DNA of 64,000 bases from Typhlomys cinereus (taxonomy: Eukaryota; Chordata; Mammalia; Rodentia; Platacanthomyidae), in NCBI GenBank assembly GCA_023101885.1, contig JALPQD010000044.1, positions 1,544,514 through 1,608,513 of the forward strand, written 5' to 3'. The position numbers and the translations under genes are program-made. Positions within the stretch are counted from its first letter, which is position 1. Each line of letters starts with the position of its first letter. The notes under the pieces are model-generated. The model was not told where the DNA came from. It saw only the letters and a list, made by a program, of their open reading frames with translations, and ran no database searches. Below, one piece after another: positions 1 through 14,700 of this stretch.

Positions 1-530
1 AACCAAACCTCAGTCAAGTCCCAGAACCAATTTAATGCTTCTGATTAGTTATCCCAAATTGTTATGAATGTTTTATGAAAATTCCACATTGTCATTTGAG
101 CAATAAAGCGTCTGTACTGTCCCTTCACCCATTATGTTTAAGAAGAGAAAAGGCTGTTTATTTCATTTAGTGGAAAATGTTCTTATCCACCTCTCCACCC
201 TGGTGAGAAGATCTGGTCAGGGCCATGATTCATAAACACCTGAGCCTCCAATAGTCTATTGTCACGTTTGGGTCCTATGAGTGTGCCCTGAGCAGAGCTC
301 AATCTAGAAATCTGGACCATGACACAACTTTAACATGCATCATTCAGAATGGAAACACTATGTCACATATTTGAAGACAATAAAGGTTTATAATGAATTA
401 TAATGCATAATTATAATGAATTTTATGAATTATTTTGCATTATAATGGTACAATGAAATATGATTATTTTCTAAATTATAAAAGGAAAAGTGCATTCTAC
501 TCTTTATTTTCAAAACAATAAATAAATTAC
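1..530. other. Intron 38 (partial), no feature seen
   Basis: AT-rich intron sequence downstream of exon 38. No coding frame matching the kinase N-lobe (VAVK lysine, glycine loop) occurs on the minus strand, so the following exon lies outside. No clear repeat family recognised. Confidence 0.7.
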
Positions 531-679
531 CCAAGAGAAACTCTGGTGCTTGCTCAAATTCCAACTCATCATTATTCAACATAATATTTCGGGGGGCAGG
601 TCAGCCAAAATCAAGTCAGGAGCAATCTGAGATATCGGAATGGTGAGCCTTGGTTGATATGGGTTTATCAGAAGGTCCC
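531..679 (-). CDS. Lrrk2: LRRK2 exon 38 (G1837-G1886), end of COR up to the kinase glycine loop; +2 frameshift
   Basis: The translation opens [18 protein letters not shown] then [11 protein letters not shown] in frame. A run of six C (plus-strand G at 591-596) stands where four fit the conserved frame; with four, the next residues are the expected R-N-I-M. As written the frame ends at a TGA at 576-578. Downstream, in the restored frame, [17 protein letters not shown] is complete and leads to the first Gly of the kinase glycine-rich loop. Length 149 against 147 expected. The acceptor is ttctcag and the donor gtaatt. The next exon (kinase N-lobe) lies beyond the left edge. Confidence 0.95.
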
Positions 680-3600
680 CTGAGAAGAATGTGAAACATA
701 TTTTTAATACAAAGATGTGCATACAGTAAAGGATGCTCCAGGAATGGGGGGGGCACCAGGAGAAAGGGGGGGAAAGGAAGGAGAAAAGGGGGGTGTAGGG
801 GAATGAGGTACCTATCAAGTTTGTATGAGTGGAAAAAATAAATTTAAAAAAATGTGCATAAATTGTGGTTCTATCTTGCAAAATGTCACTTTCCATCATT
901 TTAATTACATTTTAGGTCTTCTTACAAACTCTAGATTATTCTTAAAATTTGAGAAAACAGTAAAAAAGTTTATGTCAGTGTGCCTAGAATTTTCAAAGAT
1001 TATGCCTGGATGTCTATGTTTGACAAGGAATTATGTACTCTACTTCCAGCATAGCCTGGAAGCTATACAGCACATATTGTTGACTTATATTTTAATGTTC
1101 TTCTTAATAATGTAATATGAATTGGTTAATACTACCATTTCAAAGACAGGGTTAAGATACCCAAATAGTCAGTGTTTGAATCTCCAATTAATGTTTTTGA
1201 AACATATACACACACACAGTATTGGTTTTGAATATACTCTAATATTTTTCTGATTTGTCTTATAATTGAGAGTACTGTGCAATTTATCCCTACAGATAAG
1301 AATAACTTTTATGTAGTCATTTCAACAATAATAAAGGATCTTTTAAAAATTTTTACCTTAAAATATTTAAATACTGTAAAATTTGCTAGTAAATTCAAAG
1401 TCTACCTTCTTCTGCCTTCTTCATCAAGTCATCTAGTAAGATCTTCCGATGCTCTTCACCATCATTGAAGCTATACAGCGCCCATTTCTTCAACAGAGTT
1501 TCTCCTTCACCACAGATATCAATTTCTAGCAACCCAGGAAACCACTCTTCCATGAGAGAATCGATGTGGTCCACCACTTGGCCCAAAAGAATACAACCTA
1601 CATAATTCAAAGAGACTTCTGTGAGACCATTGAGATGGCTCAGCGGGTAAAAGCACCTGATACTGAGCCTGAGTACTAAGCTTGATCCCTGGAGCCCACA
1701 TGGTAGAAGGAGAGGACTGACCTCTGCAAGTTATCCTCTGACCTCCACATGCCCAAGTGAGGTGATGGAGAACCAGGACAAGAAAGAACAGACCTTGTTC
1801 CCAGGACAAAGAGGCGAGCTTCATAAACTCACACATGGTGTGCCAGTGAAGGACAGATGGGAAAGATGATGGGGTAGGGAGAGGAAAGGAAGCTCTCATT
1901 GCAGAGTCCGATTAAAGCTTCCTGCCAGCTGAGAGTCAAGAGTTCCAGTTCAAGTAACAGTGCTTACAGTCCAGATTCCCCATAAAGAGACACTGCTGTT
2001 TTACACAGAAGTATTTTTAGGGTGCTAGAACAGCGACACACCAGGCCTAGGAGCTGAGTGTCTGTGAGTTAGGTGGGCCTTACTCCTTTCATGGTTATTG
2101 TCTAGAATCTTGTGAGTCTATTAAGCTTCATTCAAAGATGCCGTGATGGCCTATGTCACAGTGATCTAGAGCTTATCAATTACAACCTGTCGGGCACAAC
2201 TGAGAAATCATCCTAAACCACTCTAACATCTCATCTGAATTCCTTAACAACCATTTTAAACCACAATTGCAGAAATCACCAACATCCTGTAGATAATTTC
2301 TAATGCCACAGGGCAGCACGCTTTCTGTTGAGACAACCCATGTTCAAGCTTTGAGATGCCTTACTTTCCATCTCAATTGCTTTTTTTCCTCTAATATATG
2401 CTTGAGTTCTATGCTAGAAGTATCTTTTCATAAACTCCACCTCTGCTTCACACTGATGTTCCCTGAAATTCTTCCCTGTAATGAGTCCAATGACCTAGCT
2501 ATACCTGAGAGAAGGGCCCTAAAAGGCAAGAGATTTCCTCAGGCTGTTGCAGGTGACCACGTCCATGAGCTGTATCTCCACCCCATCACTGCTGACAGTA
2601 AGACAGCTAACCATGTGGAGAAATATCATAGCAGGAATGAAAAGAAGCTATCTAAGCTGAACACAGCTCAACCCTGACTCTCCCAGAAGAGGGGAAAAAA
2701 AGACATCTCATCAAAAAGATAAACCCAGTGGCTGGTACTCCTACCCACAGGGACCCAAGCCTCATCTAAGTTGCATATCTTGCTGCAACAGCAGCTCCTT
2801 TGCAGGATGTTTCACTAGTGAGAAGAATTGCATTTGGTCATTGTGCAGTGGGAAGATGGTCAGGCTCCTTGAGAGGGAAGCTGTTATCTAAAAACTGAGC
2901 TTCCATGGGACTGAGAACCCTGAGCAGTCGCAGGTGGTCAACAAGCTCAGCTCCAGAAAGAATGACGGTTCTCAGAGGTAGCAGAAGGGCTGGGTGTTGA
3001 CAAGCGAGAAGGTATAGGCAGTAGGAGGCTCAGCCCAGGCAAGTAGCATGCATGATTAAAGGTAAAATGGCCCTTGGTGCTTCCTGAATTGAAAATAATT
3101 CTGAAGTTTGATAGCTGTTGTCCTGAGGTCGGCAGATGGATCAACCTCTGGAGTCACCTCTGTCACAAGACTCACTACTACAGAGACCAAGAATGCTGAA
3201 ACTCCAGAAGACTGATGGGCACACACAGCCACAGGCCTCAAGGAGTGGACAATCTTATCAGGTCTTGAAAGCACAGAAGCAGGCCAGACAGACTCCACTG
3301 TTCCAGGACCAAGAAACTTCTCTATATGTCATCATTTTTACGCAACAAATTCTGATGAGGTTATGGAGAAAGAGAAGTCAATAACTTCTGCTGGTGGGAC
3401 TTTAAACTGGAGCTGCCACTGTGGATGTCAGTATGGAGATTCCATAAAAATGATTTAAAAAAATAGAACTGTCATATGGCCCTGTTACACTACACCAAGA
3501 AGCCCTCCAAGGAATCCAAGTCAGTATCTCATAGAGACGCCTCACACCCGTATTCTTTGCTACACTGTTGACAACAATCATGATACAGAACAACCTAGAT

Positions 3601-5910
3601 GTCCATCAGTGGAAGAATCCACAAAGATGTGAAATATAGACATCAAATGAGTTTTGTTCAGTCCCACATGAGAATGAATAACCTCATATGTAGGAAAATG
3701 GATAGATTAGAGTCCATTATGTTAAGCCAAATAAATCATATTCAGAAAAATAAAATCATGTTTTCTCCAATATGCAGAATCTAGATTTAGATTTAAATAT
3801 AGATAGATAATTTTATATATATGATGTAAAAATGAAACAGGTCTCAGAAGGGAGAACAAAGAACTTCAAAAGGAAAGGTGTCTAGAGAGCAGTGAGAGAG
3901 AAAGCCACGTGATCCATGCATTTTTCTCTCATATGCAGGATCTCCTTTAAATGCACATGTGTATATAGGCATTTATGTGTGATGTGAAAGCAAAAAGGGA
4001 ACTGTCTCTGTTGGGGAAGGGGACCAGAGAGAAGTATGGAAGAGGAAAGGAAGAGAAAATGTAAGCAAGGTACATGTTATAAAGACGTCCTCATGAAATC
4101 TATTACCTTGAACACTAACTTAAAAATGAATTTAAAAATAGTATCATTTATAAAATTTAAACTCACCAGTCTTATACTGTCACAAAGCCAGAGGAAGGAG
4201 ACTGAAATGGACTGTTTGTTAGGGGTGCTTTGATTTTTCTGAGACAGATCCTTGACATATTTTGAACTCCTGGACCCCAGGGTTCCTCCTACAGCCCCCC
4301 ATGCAGCTGGCACAGGAGGAAGGGTTTGGTGCATGGGTCTGGAAACTCTGTTGTAGCTGAGGTTTCTTTGCTGGTACAATTCTTAGTCCTGCACAAGTTT
4401 CCTTACCTTTTCTACAAGATGGAACTGTAATTTTCAAGAAACTCTCCGTGTGGTTATCTATGACTTCGGATCCTACCAAGCAGTAGGCTTCAGGGGACCA
4501 GTTCAAGTAGATGCCTTGCCGCCAGTACATTCTGTTGGGGCGCAGGGCTCGTTCTGAAAGTTCACATGGAGCCATGCATTTCCATTAATTATCAAATACT
4601 TAACAAACTAAAGAAGGAATGGTTACTGCTCATACCTTAATTAACAGTAAAACACATTAATTTTTAAAAAAAAACTGCGTGACTCATAAATATTATATTA
4701 AATTTCTTCCTTAATATTTAAATAATATTATTGAAATGTCTTATATCTTACCGAACATGCATTTTAGATTTAAACCATTAAGTAACAATATTATTAATAC
4801 ATGACTAAAGAGTTATGTGTTCATAATTTTCATAGAAATTTACTTATACTATTTTAAAGTCATTCCTGAACTTTTTGATGCATCTTCACTATTTTTGTGC
4901 TAGTTAATTCCAAGCAAGGTATGATTATCTCAGAAAATAGTAACACCAGAAGAGTTATCTTTAAACCCAAAAATCTGACTTTTTCATTTGGGGTATTAAG
5001 ACATCTCTCCAGAATGAAAATCCTGTTGTATAAACACTCAGTTGTATTCCTTTGAGTGAAATGCTAGAGGATTGAGCAGCAGAATAAAGATGGTGTTGAC
5101 CTTCTCTTCACTAGTTGGGTTCTATTAGAACCTTAAATACTAGTCCTTCCCTGTGCATGCCCACGTCTATACTGCCATTAAATTGTGTGAGTGTATTTAA
5201 ACAGATGACTCTTATTGATGCCATCTTTTAAAATTTCTGTTTCTGGGGACAGAGAGATAGTTCAGAGGTAAGGTACCTTCCCCATCACAAATCTGACAAT
5301 CTAAGTTTGATTCCTGGAAGCCAACATGGTAAAAGGAGAGAACCAATTCTCAAGTGTCCACTGACCTCTACCTGAGTGCCACTTCCTCCCCCCACCTGTT
5401 TCCCCTCTCCTTCTCTGTTTCCCTTCTTTTCCCTTCATCTTTCATAAATAATAAGTAAATATTAAAATCATTGTTTCTGGTTTGCTAGGTCTGAAATAAG
5501 TTTAAAATAAGAATTAAGAGATTTTCCCCTAATAAATCATATGAGTTCACCTGATATGCACATGTGCTGACCACTCTGAGCTCAAACAAGCTATTTCTCA
5601 GCACTCAGTTGCCTTGTACACAACAAGCTCTGGGGAAATGCCATATTGCCTTTAATGTTTTCTTCCTAGTTTCTCTGAACATTAAGCTTTTGCTGAACAC
5701 ATACCTCTTCCTGAAAGCATGAAAGGTGAAATTTCAAGTAATCGGTTGATTAATCTCGACCAAAATCCCATTGGAAAGTAGGGCATTCATAGAGTCGAAT
5801 GATAATTTCAGAGTTCTCACAATGAGGAAGCTCTATCACAGGCCTGTGATCAGATAAACTGAAGAAAACATAATATGATCAGAAAACACACAACTATATT
5901 AATCAAAATA

Positions 5911-5959
<49 letters not shown>

Positions 5960-6103
5960 ATATGATGTGTGGTATACATGTTTCTGTGGTATCACTATGT
6001 AGCATATGTTTATGTGAAGTGTGTATGTGGCATGGTATGTATGTGTGATCCTGTGTGTGCTCTGTGTGTATGGTGCATGTGGGTATGTTGCATATGTGGT
6101 GTG

Positions 6104-6144
<41 letters not shown>

Positions 6145-8636
6145 GTATGTGTGTAATCTTTGTATATGTGGTATATGTGGCATGTCTGTGGTGTGCATGG
6201 TGTATGTATGAGTATGTGGTGTGTATGTGTAATAAGTATGCATGTATTCCTGTGTGCAAGGCAGATAGATGCACGTGCCATAGAATATATCTCTTCCACA
6301 TGTTAGAAATAGCATATCTTTTGTTGTTTTTCCTGTGAACAGCTAGATGCCCTGCAAGATTCAGAGGATTCTGTTGTCTCCCCCACTCCGCATGTCCCTT
6401 TGGAGCACTGGGATTACAAAAACTCAAATTATCCATTTTTTCATGAGGATTTTTGGGATTCAAACTCACATCCTCACATTTGCCCAGCAAGAACTTTTAT
6501 CCACTGAGCACCAACCAAAATACGTTGTTTCCTGAAATAATCAGCAGAGACAACTATCTCTAACAATGCTCTCTTTTTGTAATATTCTTTTTCCACCTGA
6601 ATATTTAATATCACTTAATCAATGCTAATGAATGCTCAAATGCAGAAGATGCATGAATCCTGTGTATTCAGAATCCTATGTACACAAAAAACCACTGTAT
6701 TCTGTTATACACAGATATTAAAATTAAATAAGATTTGAAAAAATGCATGTCCTAGAAAAAAGTACCCATCTGTATCTAAAATTAGTTGTCATCCATTAGT
6801 CAGTAAAAGTTATATTTTCACTACCTTAATTTCCTTATAATTTTCAAAGTAATAAAAACAATTTAGACAATACAGGACTAGAATGTGATGTCATTACTTT
6901 TAAAGCTCTCAGGAAAACTCACTAGTTTCTCCAAATTTCCCTAATAGTTTCTTTGCAAACGGGGAGACACACACTCACGCTTCTGTACTGTTTACCTTCC
7001 TTACATCATGTGAACACTGTTAAGAAAAACAGCAATTACATGCATAAAGCAATTCTCTGTTTTTTAAAGTGTCAAACACAATGTTTCCTTTAAATATATA
7101 TGCTACACATAATAAAGATTATAAAGGAACAAAATATTTATTATATTTACTACAGAACAAAATAATGTAACATATGGAAAAGTTCTATAAAATGTAAAAG
7201 TTGTAAAATTTGTTTTACCTGCTTGGAACCAGCAAATATTCTTCTCCTATTGGCAGGGCAATCTGGAATTTCTCTAAAAGTTTGAAGTACTGTGCCATGT
7301 AGTTCTTTGGAAATCTCTTTTTCTTTGAAAGAAATTTTTCCACATCTCTACGTGAAATAATTCCCTTGGGATGTTTCGGAGGACAGCCTTCCACTTTTAC
7401 TGTCAGAATCTAAAAGAGGTCAGCTTGTCAGTGATCACTAGGATTCATATCCGAAATGCTTCCAATTGAAAGTATCCCATGGCTCTGTGCTCAGTGAAAG
7501 TGAGTAGGGTTATCTGCCCAGGACAACACGAGGCTGGGTTTCTCCAACAGCCACACAGTCTAGAAGCCTCTTGGGACCTCCATGGAAACTAAGAAGTGGG
7601 GACTCTGATCATCACGGCTTCCCTAGCTGATACCCAACTTTTGTACTGCAATTTCATTACTAGCATGTTCTTGGAGAAAATCTTCTAAACTGTTCACCCT
7701 ACACATTTGCGGCAGAAAATTAGGTACATCTCAACCATCTTAATACAGCATGTCTTGTTCATAGACTGTTAAATGATTATTGCAAGCTGAGTTTCTCTCT
7801 ACATGGGTGGATTCTTTAATAAGTCTGGTGACCTGACATCTCAGGGTACACAGAGAGAGGTGGGCTCATTACACCATCTACATCATGAAATTACTCCTGA
7901 GCTTATCTTTGTGATGAATGGGGTGAAACCCCTATTTATTTTTGCTGATGTATGTCAGACAAACTCACTCTTGTTTTCACTTAGTTGTTTATCGTTTCAA
8001 CTCTTTTTAAACCTAAGTAAAAATGACATTATATTTCTATTTATCAGCACAAACAAAAAGCTGTATTGCTTTTATTAATAAGAAATTTAAACATAATTTT
8101 ATTAACATTTAAAAGTTCATAGTATCTTTGAATCATTCAACTTATTTTTTAATATTTTATTTATTTATGAGCGAGAGATAGAAGATACATGCATGCCACA
8201 CTGAGCATGTGGAGGTCAGAGGTCAACTTTCAGAAGTTGCTGCTCTCCGTGTGGGCTTCCAAAGAGAGAACTCACGTCTCCAGATTTTACACAGACATCT
8301 TCACACACTCAGTCATCTCATAGCCCATTTTTTTAACTGTTCAAATTCTTCATTTAATTCCATTTGGAAGTCAGGCAGATGATTCAGTGAGTAAAATGCT
8401 TGCTACACAGGCATGAGGACCTGAGTTTGGATTTCCAAAACCCACTTAAAACCAATACATAATGACATATATTTGTAATCCTAGTACTAAGGGATGCAGA
8501 CAGGTAGGTCCTGGGGGCCAACTGGCCAGCTGTTCTATCCCAAATAGGGAGCTTTAGATTCAGTAAGAGACCCTGTCTCAAATTAAAAAAAAGAAAACAA
8601 TTAAGGAAGTACATCTTGACTTCAGCCTCTGGCCTC

Positions 8637-8679
<43 letters not shown>

Positions 8680-8719
8680 ACACACACACACACACCACAC
8701 AGCCAATCACATCCATACC

Positions 8720-8750
<31 letters not shown>

Positions 8751-11700
8751 TACTCTCATGTGACCACACAAGCACTGGCAAGCACATCTACACACATATG
8801 TAAACATGCACACACACAGACTAATACCCCTCCACACATATATACCTGATTTCACTTAGAAAACATGTACACATGCATACAGCACACACAAAAACAGGAA
8901 CATACATGAACACCCACTTACTACACTTCAGAAATTTTATTCACATATGTACACACACAGGCAATCATTGCTACATATGTGTACATATGCACACATAGGC
9001 TACTATACTCACACACATGTGACATGTGTACACATGCATATACCAGATACACACAGGCAAGCACAGCTATAATCATGTGTGCACATACATGATTGTACAC
9101 ACACAGTGAGCATACTCACATATGCATACACACATCTTTTGGGAAAAAAAACAAGAATAGTATTATAAAATTACAAAATCATTCCTGAAACTCCACTTGG
9201 GAGATTGAGGAAGAAGGTTTCCCATGAATTCAAGCACAAACTGGACTAAGTAGTGAATTTAGGCTAGCGCTAGCAAAGAGTACAAACTGTTCTCCAAAAA
9301 AATCTCTTAAATTCGGCATGATGATGATTACATGTCCCAGATATCAGATAAAACACTTTCATGGAGTTATCCCTTAGTCTCTCCACAGGATCTTCGGTAT
9401 TTTACTTGGCCACAGTAGAAACATGCTCATGCTAATTAACAGAAAGAACAGCTGGTGGGAGTGCCCCCTTCCTCTATCCTGGGAGGCACCATCAGCATCT
9501 ATTCAGCGCACGTGCACAATCATGCAAAGCACCATTGCTGCTCAGCCCTTTCCCTGCCTGTGCCTCCTGTCCAAGTGCTATGATGCATCACTTCCAAACC
9601 AGCACCAATAGGTGGATTCAAAACTCCCTATACTGAACAGTAAGCATTGCCCGCATAGGTTTGATTTTTTCATTCCATGCCTAACACTTTCCAAAACTAC
9701 ATTTACAAATCTTCATAGTCTCAAAGAGAGTTTTAAATTTCTAAAACTAGAGTGCTTAAATTATCAAATAGATCAGATATAAAATTAGCATTAACGGGAT
9801 GGGGACATGAGTCAAGTGTTAAAGCCTTTGTCTCACAAGCAAAGGGACTTAAGTTGAAATCCCCAGACTCCGTATAAAAATGCTAGTTAGACATGGGCCT
9901 ACAATTCAGTCTCTGGAAGATAGAGCTTGGGAAACTCAAGAGCAAGGCAATAAGAAAGTAGAATAATACAACATGATTCCTGATGCCATTCTTGGGCCTC
10001 CACAGATACATACACTCAAACCCACATGCCCAAACACACATATACTCATTCAAGTGACATATTGTACACATGCACACACATATGAAAAAAAATTAGCACT
10101 AACCATAAAGCTACTATTCATTTTCAGAGAATAAATTATTCTCATGTTCTTATTTTACAAATGAAAAAACAAAGGCTTAAAATGAGAAGAAGCTAGTTTC
10201 CTCTTCTCATTCAGAAAAAACAAAACAGGCAAAGCAGGTGTAGAGTGCAGCGCTCCACGGTCTCTTTTGCCATCACACAAGAGTGAATTCTCACTCTGTG
10301 GCATAGAGTAGAAGGGGAAGAACCAATCTTGCAAAAGCTACTATTTAAAACAGACAAGGGACAATTAAATGCCAGTTATACTAGTGTGGAGATACATTCT
10401 TGAATTCCATGGTACAGGATGCAACCAAGTGCTCTCCTCTCCTGTTTGTCCTTAGATCAAATTTATAACTTAGTATTGGAGATTCCTCGAGAAAATTTAA
10501 TTAGCATAGTAGTTTAACAAGACGAGGTATTTCCACTGTGAAAGTATATAATCATGTTAGGGACTCAGGGAGCCACATTTAAAACTAAATTATGCTCATG
10601 AATAAAATAATTGCTGATGGGCATGCATGCGAGAGGCTTCTTCCCTAAGGTCACCCTGGTGTGTAACTAAGCAGGGCTCAGGATTTTCAGCTGTGGCAAA
10701 CCTGCACCCCCTAGCCCTATTTGTTCAGATAAAAAAATTTTTTTGGTCAAAACTGAGAGATTAGAACTAAATATGTGAAGCAGCAGGCAAACAATACTAC
10801 TGTTTACATACAATAAAGAATGATGTTGTGGTTAGGAAACCCTAAGGGAAAGGCTTACTATAACCAATATCTATGAATTCACAGCTAATGGATTATTATT
10901 GGGAGAAGTCATTTTCCTTATGGAACATGAGTGGAAAAAAGACAGAACTACTTCCATCCACAGTTTTTGAAAGTGTAAATATTTGGCATTCAGGCAAAAC
11001 ACCTCCAATACTTTTTTTAAAAAGTGCTTCTTTGTTTTTGAAACAGGGTCTCACATAGCCTAGGATGGTCCGGAACTCACTGTGTAGCTAAAGGTAACTT
11101 TGAACTGATGGCAGGCGATCCCCTTGCCTCTACAGTTTTCTTTACTTCCAGGATTGCCTGCCTCAACTGGACCCAAACAAAATGCCCAATGCCCTGGGTG
11201 CCACTGGCTCCACTCTTCAATCAAGGCCCTCTCAGCCCCCCCCCCCAAATGCAATTCACCAACCTGAGCCATGACTTTACATAGCCACTTGGGTTCCACA
11301 AAGTATAAGTCACTCAACTGCAGTGCTGGGTCTTGAAAATGAAGCAGGACCCCTGTCACAAAAAGTTATCAAATGATCAAAACTGGAATCTAGATCATTC
11401 TTTCACAAGATCAGCATGACATAACAGTGACAAAATGGAATCGGCCAACATGCCCAGCAACAAAAAAATGGAAAATGAAAATGTGGTACATATACACAAT
11501 GGAATATTACTCAGCCATAGAAAGAATGAGATTATAGAATTTGTTAGTAAATGGATGGAACTGGAAATGAAATTTTAATATTAAGTAAGGTATCTCAGAC
11601 ACAGAAAGTTAAGCACCTCATGTTTTCTTTTATATGTGGATGCTAGCACTGATATTCTTGTCAATGTGTTTGGATTAGTATTACTGTAAGAACCAGAAAA

Positions 11701-14700
11701 TTCAAAAAGGACCAATAAGTGGGAAAGTGGGAAGGGATGGTTACGATGAAACCTTTTAAAAGGGAAATTTAGGATACCGTGACAAGTAGGATGACAGAGG
11801 GAATAATCGGGGAAAAATACATAAAGAGGATGGGAGATAAAGAAGGACAGAGGAACTTATAGAAAAATACTAAGATCATGGGAAGCAACCCCAAAGGAAC
11901 CTCCTATGGTAGTATTATGTAAAACAACAAAAAAGTATGTCTTTTAAAGAAAAGAACAAGAATGGGTAGTCCCTATGCAGAGGAACATAGAGCGAGGAAA
12001 ACAGGGGGCAGGGACGGGGAATCCCTGAGCTGGGGACGGGGAATCCCTGAGCTGATCTACTTAGAACCCAGTGACGAAATTATACTAAAAGTAACAACAA
12101 TGTGACACTTCCTGATAAAATGTTGCTCAGAGAGGTCTCAAAGGCCCCCAAACATTATAGGCTTTTGCAACTGCTCTTAGTTGCTCTCTAAAAGACTGTC
12201 AATAAGACCTTATTACTGAAGATGCAACACATATGGATCACAGAACATGAGCAAAATACACAAACTGGAACTGGCCTGAGAGCTTCTTCCTTGCTTAATA
12301 GCTTACACAGTAATGAGGAATACTGTAGAAGCTATTGGGGGAAAGAAATAATCAAGAAAGCCTCATCAGCTCATGAGATCTGCAAGTTGCAATAAAAGTC
12401 ACCATGGCAATAGTGTAATAGTGGCATGAGTATCAAGGAGACAACCAACAGCTTTCTGATTGAACTCAAGACTGGCTGGTCAGAATGGAACACATTCCTG
12501 TTACTGTCAACTAGAACAAGAACAGCCATTGAACCTATAGATAGGAAGGCAATACACCAAAGTGCTCTGTGAATAGCTGCTATTATACCAATAGATTTGA
12601 AGAACACTTAACATTCAGCCTAGAAGTCTTCTACTACAGAGATAGAGGATCTCAACACCCTGACAGGACGCAGCCTAGGGCAGTAGAAGAGCAGTGAAGT
12701 GGACAATAACGGCCATCCATAATGAAGATTTGTTATCAGCAATCTGGCAAAGCTCACCCAGAAGCAGACCAATCTAATATCTCCCTATCCTAGGCTTTGG
12801 GAACCTCATGGAAGAGGAGGCAATGAGAATATAAGAACCTAAAGATGGGTTAGTTCACCATTGGACAAGACGTTCCATTTAAGGCAAGACTACTGCATCT
12901 AGGAACTCATTACAATGAGACTTGTCCTACCAGAACTGCATAATGTCAACATGCTCCCACAGACTATTGAGTAACTCAATAGAGATAAGAGCATTCAGTG
13001 AGAACCTTCAGGACTAAAGCTGAATGAGTGAAGGGAAATGACCTTATCAGTGGGGTGGCCCTAGGAGGGCAACTTGGTATGCCACAGAGGCCTGAACCCT
13101 CACAAAAGTAGATAAGCCAGAAGGATCCCTGTGGTCCATAGGAGCAGCTGAAAAAAGGTGAGCATGTCAGAAAAGACATCAGGGTTTAGGGCCCTAATTA
13201 GCAAAACTCAGCTCTAGATCTTAATTCCTGCTCAAGGATTCGTTCCTACTTTCTCTTAAATGATTTCTGTTTATATTCTTAAAACATGGCATATGACTCA
13301 ATATTCATGCATCTGATTATAAGACAGAAAGTCAGTGGTCTATTTAAGAATTTTGTTGACATCCTCTCAAATTTTGAGTGTAGACCAGGTACAAAATTCA
13401 GACACAATGTTTCAAATTATCATACCCCAGCTTTGAAGAAAGCAATATGAAACAAACAAAATGAACAAACCTGATTCATTTAGGAAATGGACCGCATGAG
13501 GAAGTTCATTTTCATCTACTTGCAGCTGATTTTCCTTCACCAGTTGAAGCAAACGTTTCTGGTCAATTACAGGAAATTCAATCGGCACAGTTTTACGCTC
13601 TGACAGAATGATTCTCTCCAGTTCTACATAGCAGTCTGGAATTAGTTGCCCAACCACAGGCTGATCTCGGATCTATGAAATTACAAATCACAATGTGCAA
13701 AAATTCATTTGAATTATGTATTTATCAGATAGCTAGTAATTTCAGAGGTGGTAAGGTTTTTTTTTTAAAGAAATGATTGTGTCTTTCAATAAAATTGAAA
13801 CATGATACGAAACTTACCGAAATAAATGGTAATAAACAGAAGAGAAAATTGAAGCAAGAAAATTGGATACACAGAGAGAATTTGGAGAGATCCAGTGAAT
13901 GAAATAGCATGGAAATACTTACCCAGTCATCTAGACATCCCATTGCAAAAACAAAGATCAATCACTGACCATTAGGGAATGAGCACTAAGTGCAATCGAC
14001 ATTCCTTGTTAGATTAAAAAAAAAATCCAGAGGTAAAACCTAAGACTTTGTGCTTTTATTATTTTGAGAAGATTAGGTCAGTGGACTTTAAATATCACAG
14101 CTAAACGTAGAGACACAAAATCATCTCACCCAAGTTGTACTTTCTCCCAACTTTGACTTGCAAAAATTAGAACACACCTAATTGTCAATAATTTTGACCT
14201 GAGACAAATATCACTGTCTGCCTATTTAGAAGCCAACCATTGTCTTCTCACTGAAAAAAAAATAAAAGTGACAGTTGTCGTATTAGATATTCCTTGAAAA
14301 TCTAATTACAAAGAGAAATGTGATGCTGACATTAAATAAATGCCAACAAGAACCACCAGAGGGCGAATGTTTATCATTTCTGGATCCCTGAATTTCTTGT
14401 ACTCACAGCAATGAGCATTTCTACTGAAATTCTTACATTTATTACACAGAGAAAAGAGCACATACAAACACAAGAATGTAACTTATTCTTTCCCTACCCG
14501 TACCTGAAACATGAAGGAATCTGAGTGCATTTTATTATTTTTCTGCAAATAATCATTCAAAAACTTGAGGGTTTTTTTAATGCCTACTATCCCCTAGAAT
14601 TAAATATAATTCTACTAACATTTATATTCCTTCTCTTCATTATTTATGGAGTATAATAGGACTTTTGTATGAAGTTGATGCTTTAATCCAAGAAAGAAAA

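Noticed and set aside
1..530. Kinase-domain exon at the left edge
   Set aside because: No frame on the minus strand gives the expected glycine-loop or VAVK residues; only AT-rich intron.
2303..2677. 124-codon plus-strand frame in intron 36
   Set aside because: No recognised domain, no splice or promoter context, and composition like the surrounding intron; length within chance expectation.
5850..6490. Open frames rich in His-Thr or Cys-Val across TG repeats
   Set aside because: Products of a microsatellite with no start context, homology or codon bias; overlaps the edge of exon 35.
8637..9140. CRISPR-like regular repeats
   Set aside because: Dinucleotide microsatellite in a mammalian intron, without repeat-spacer structure.
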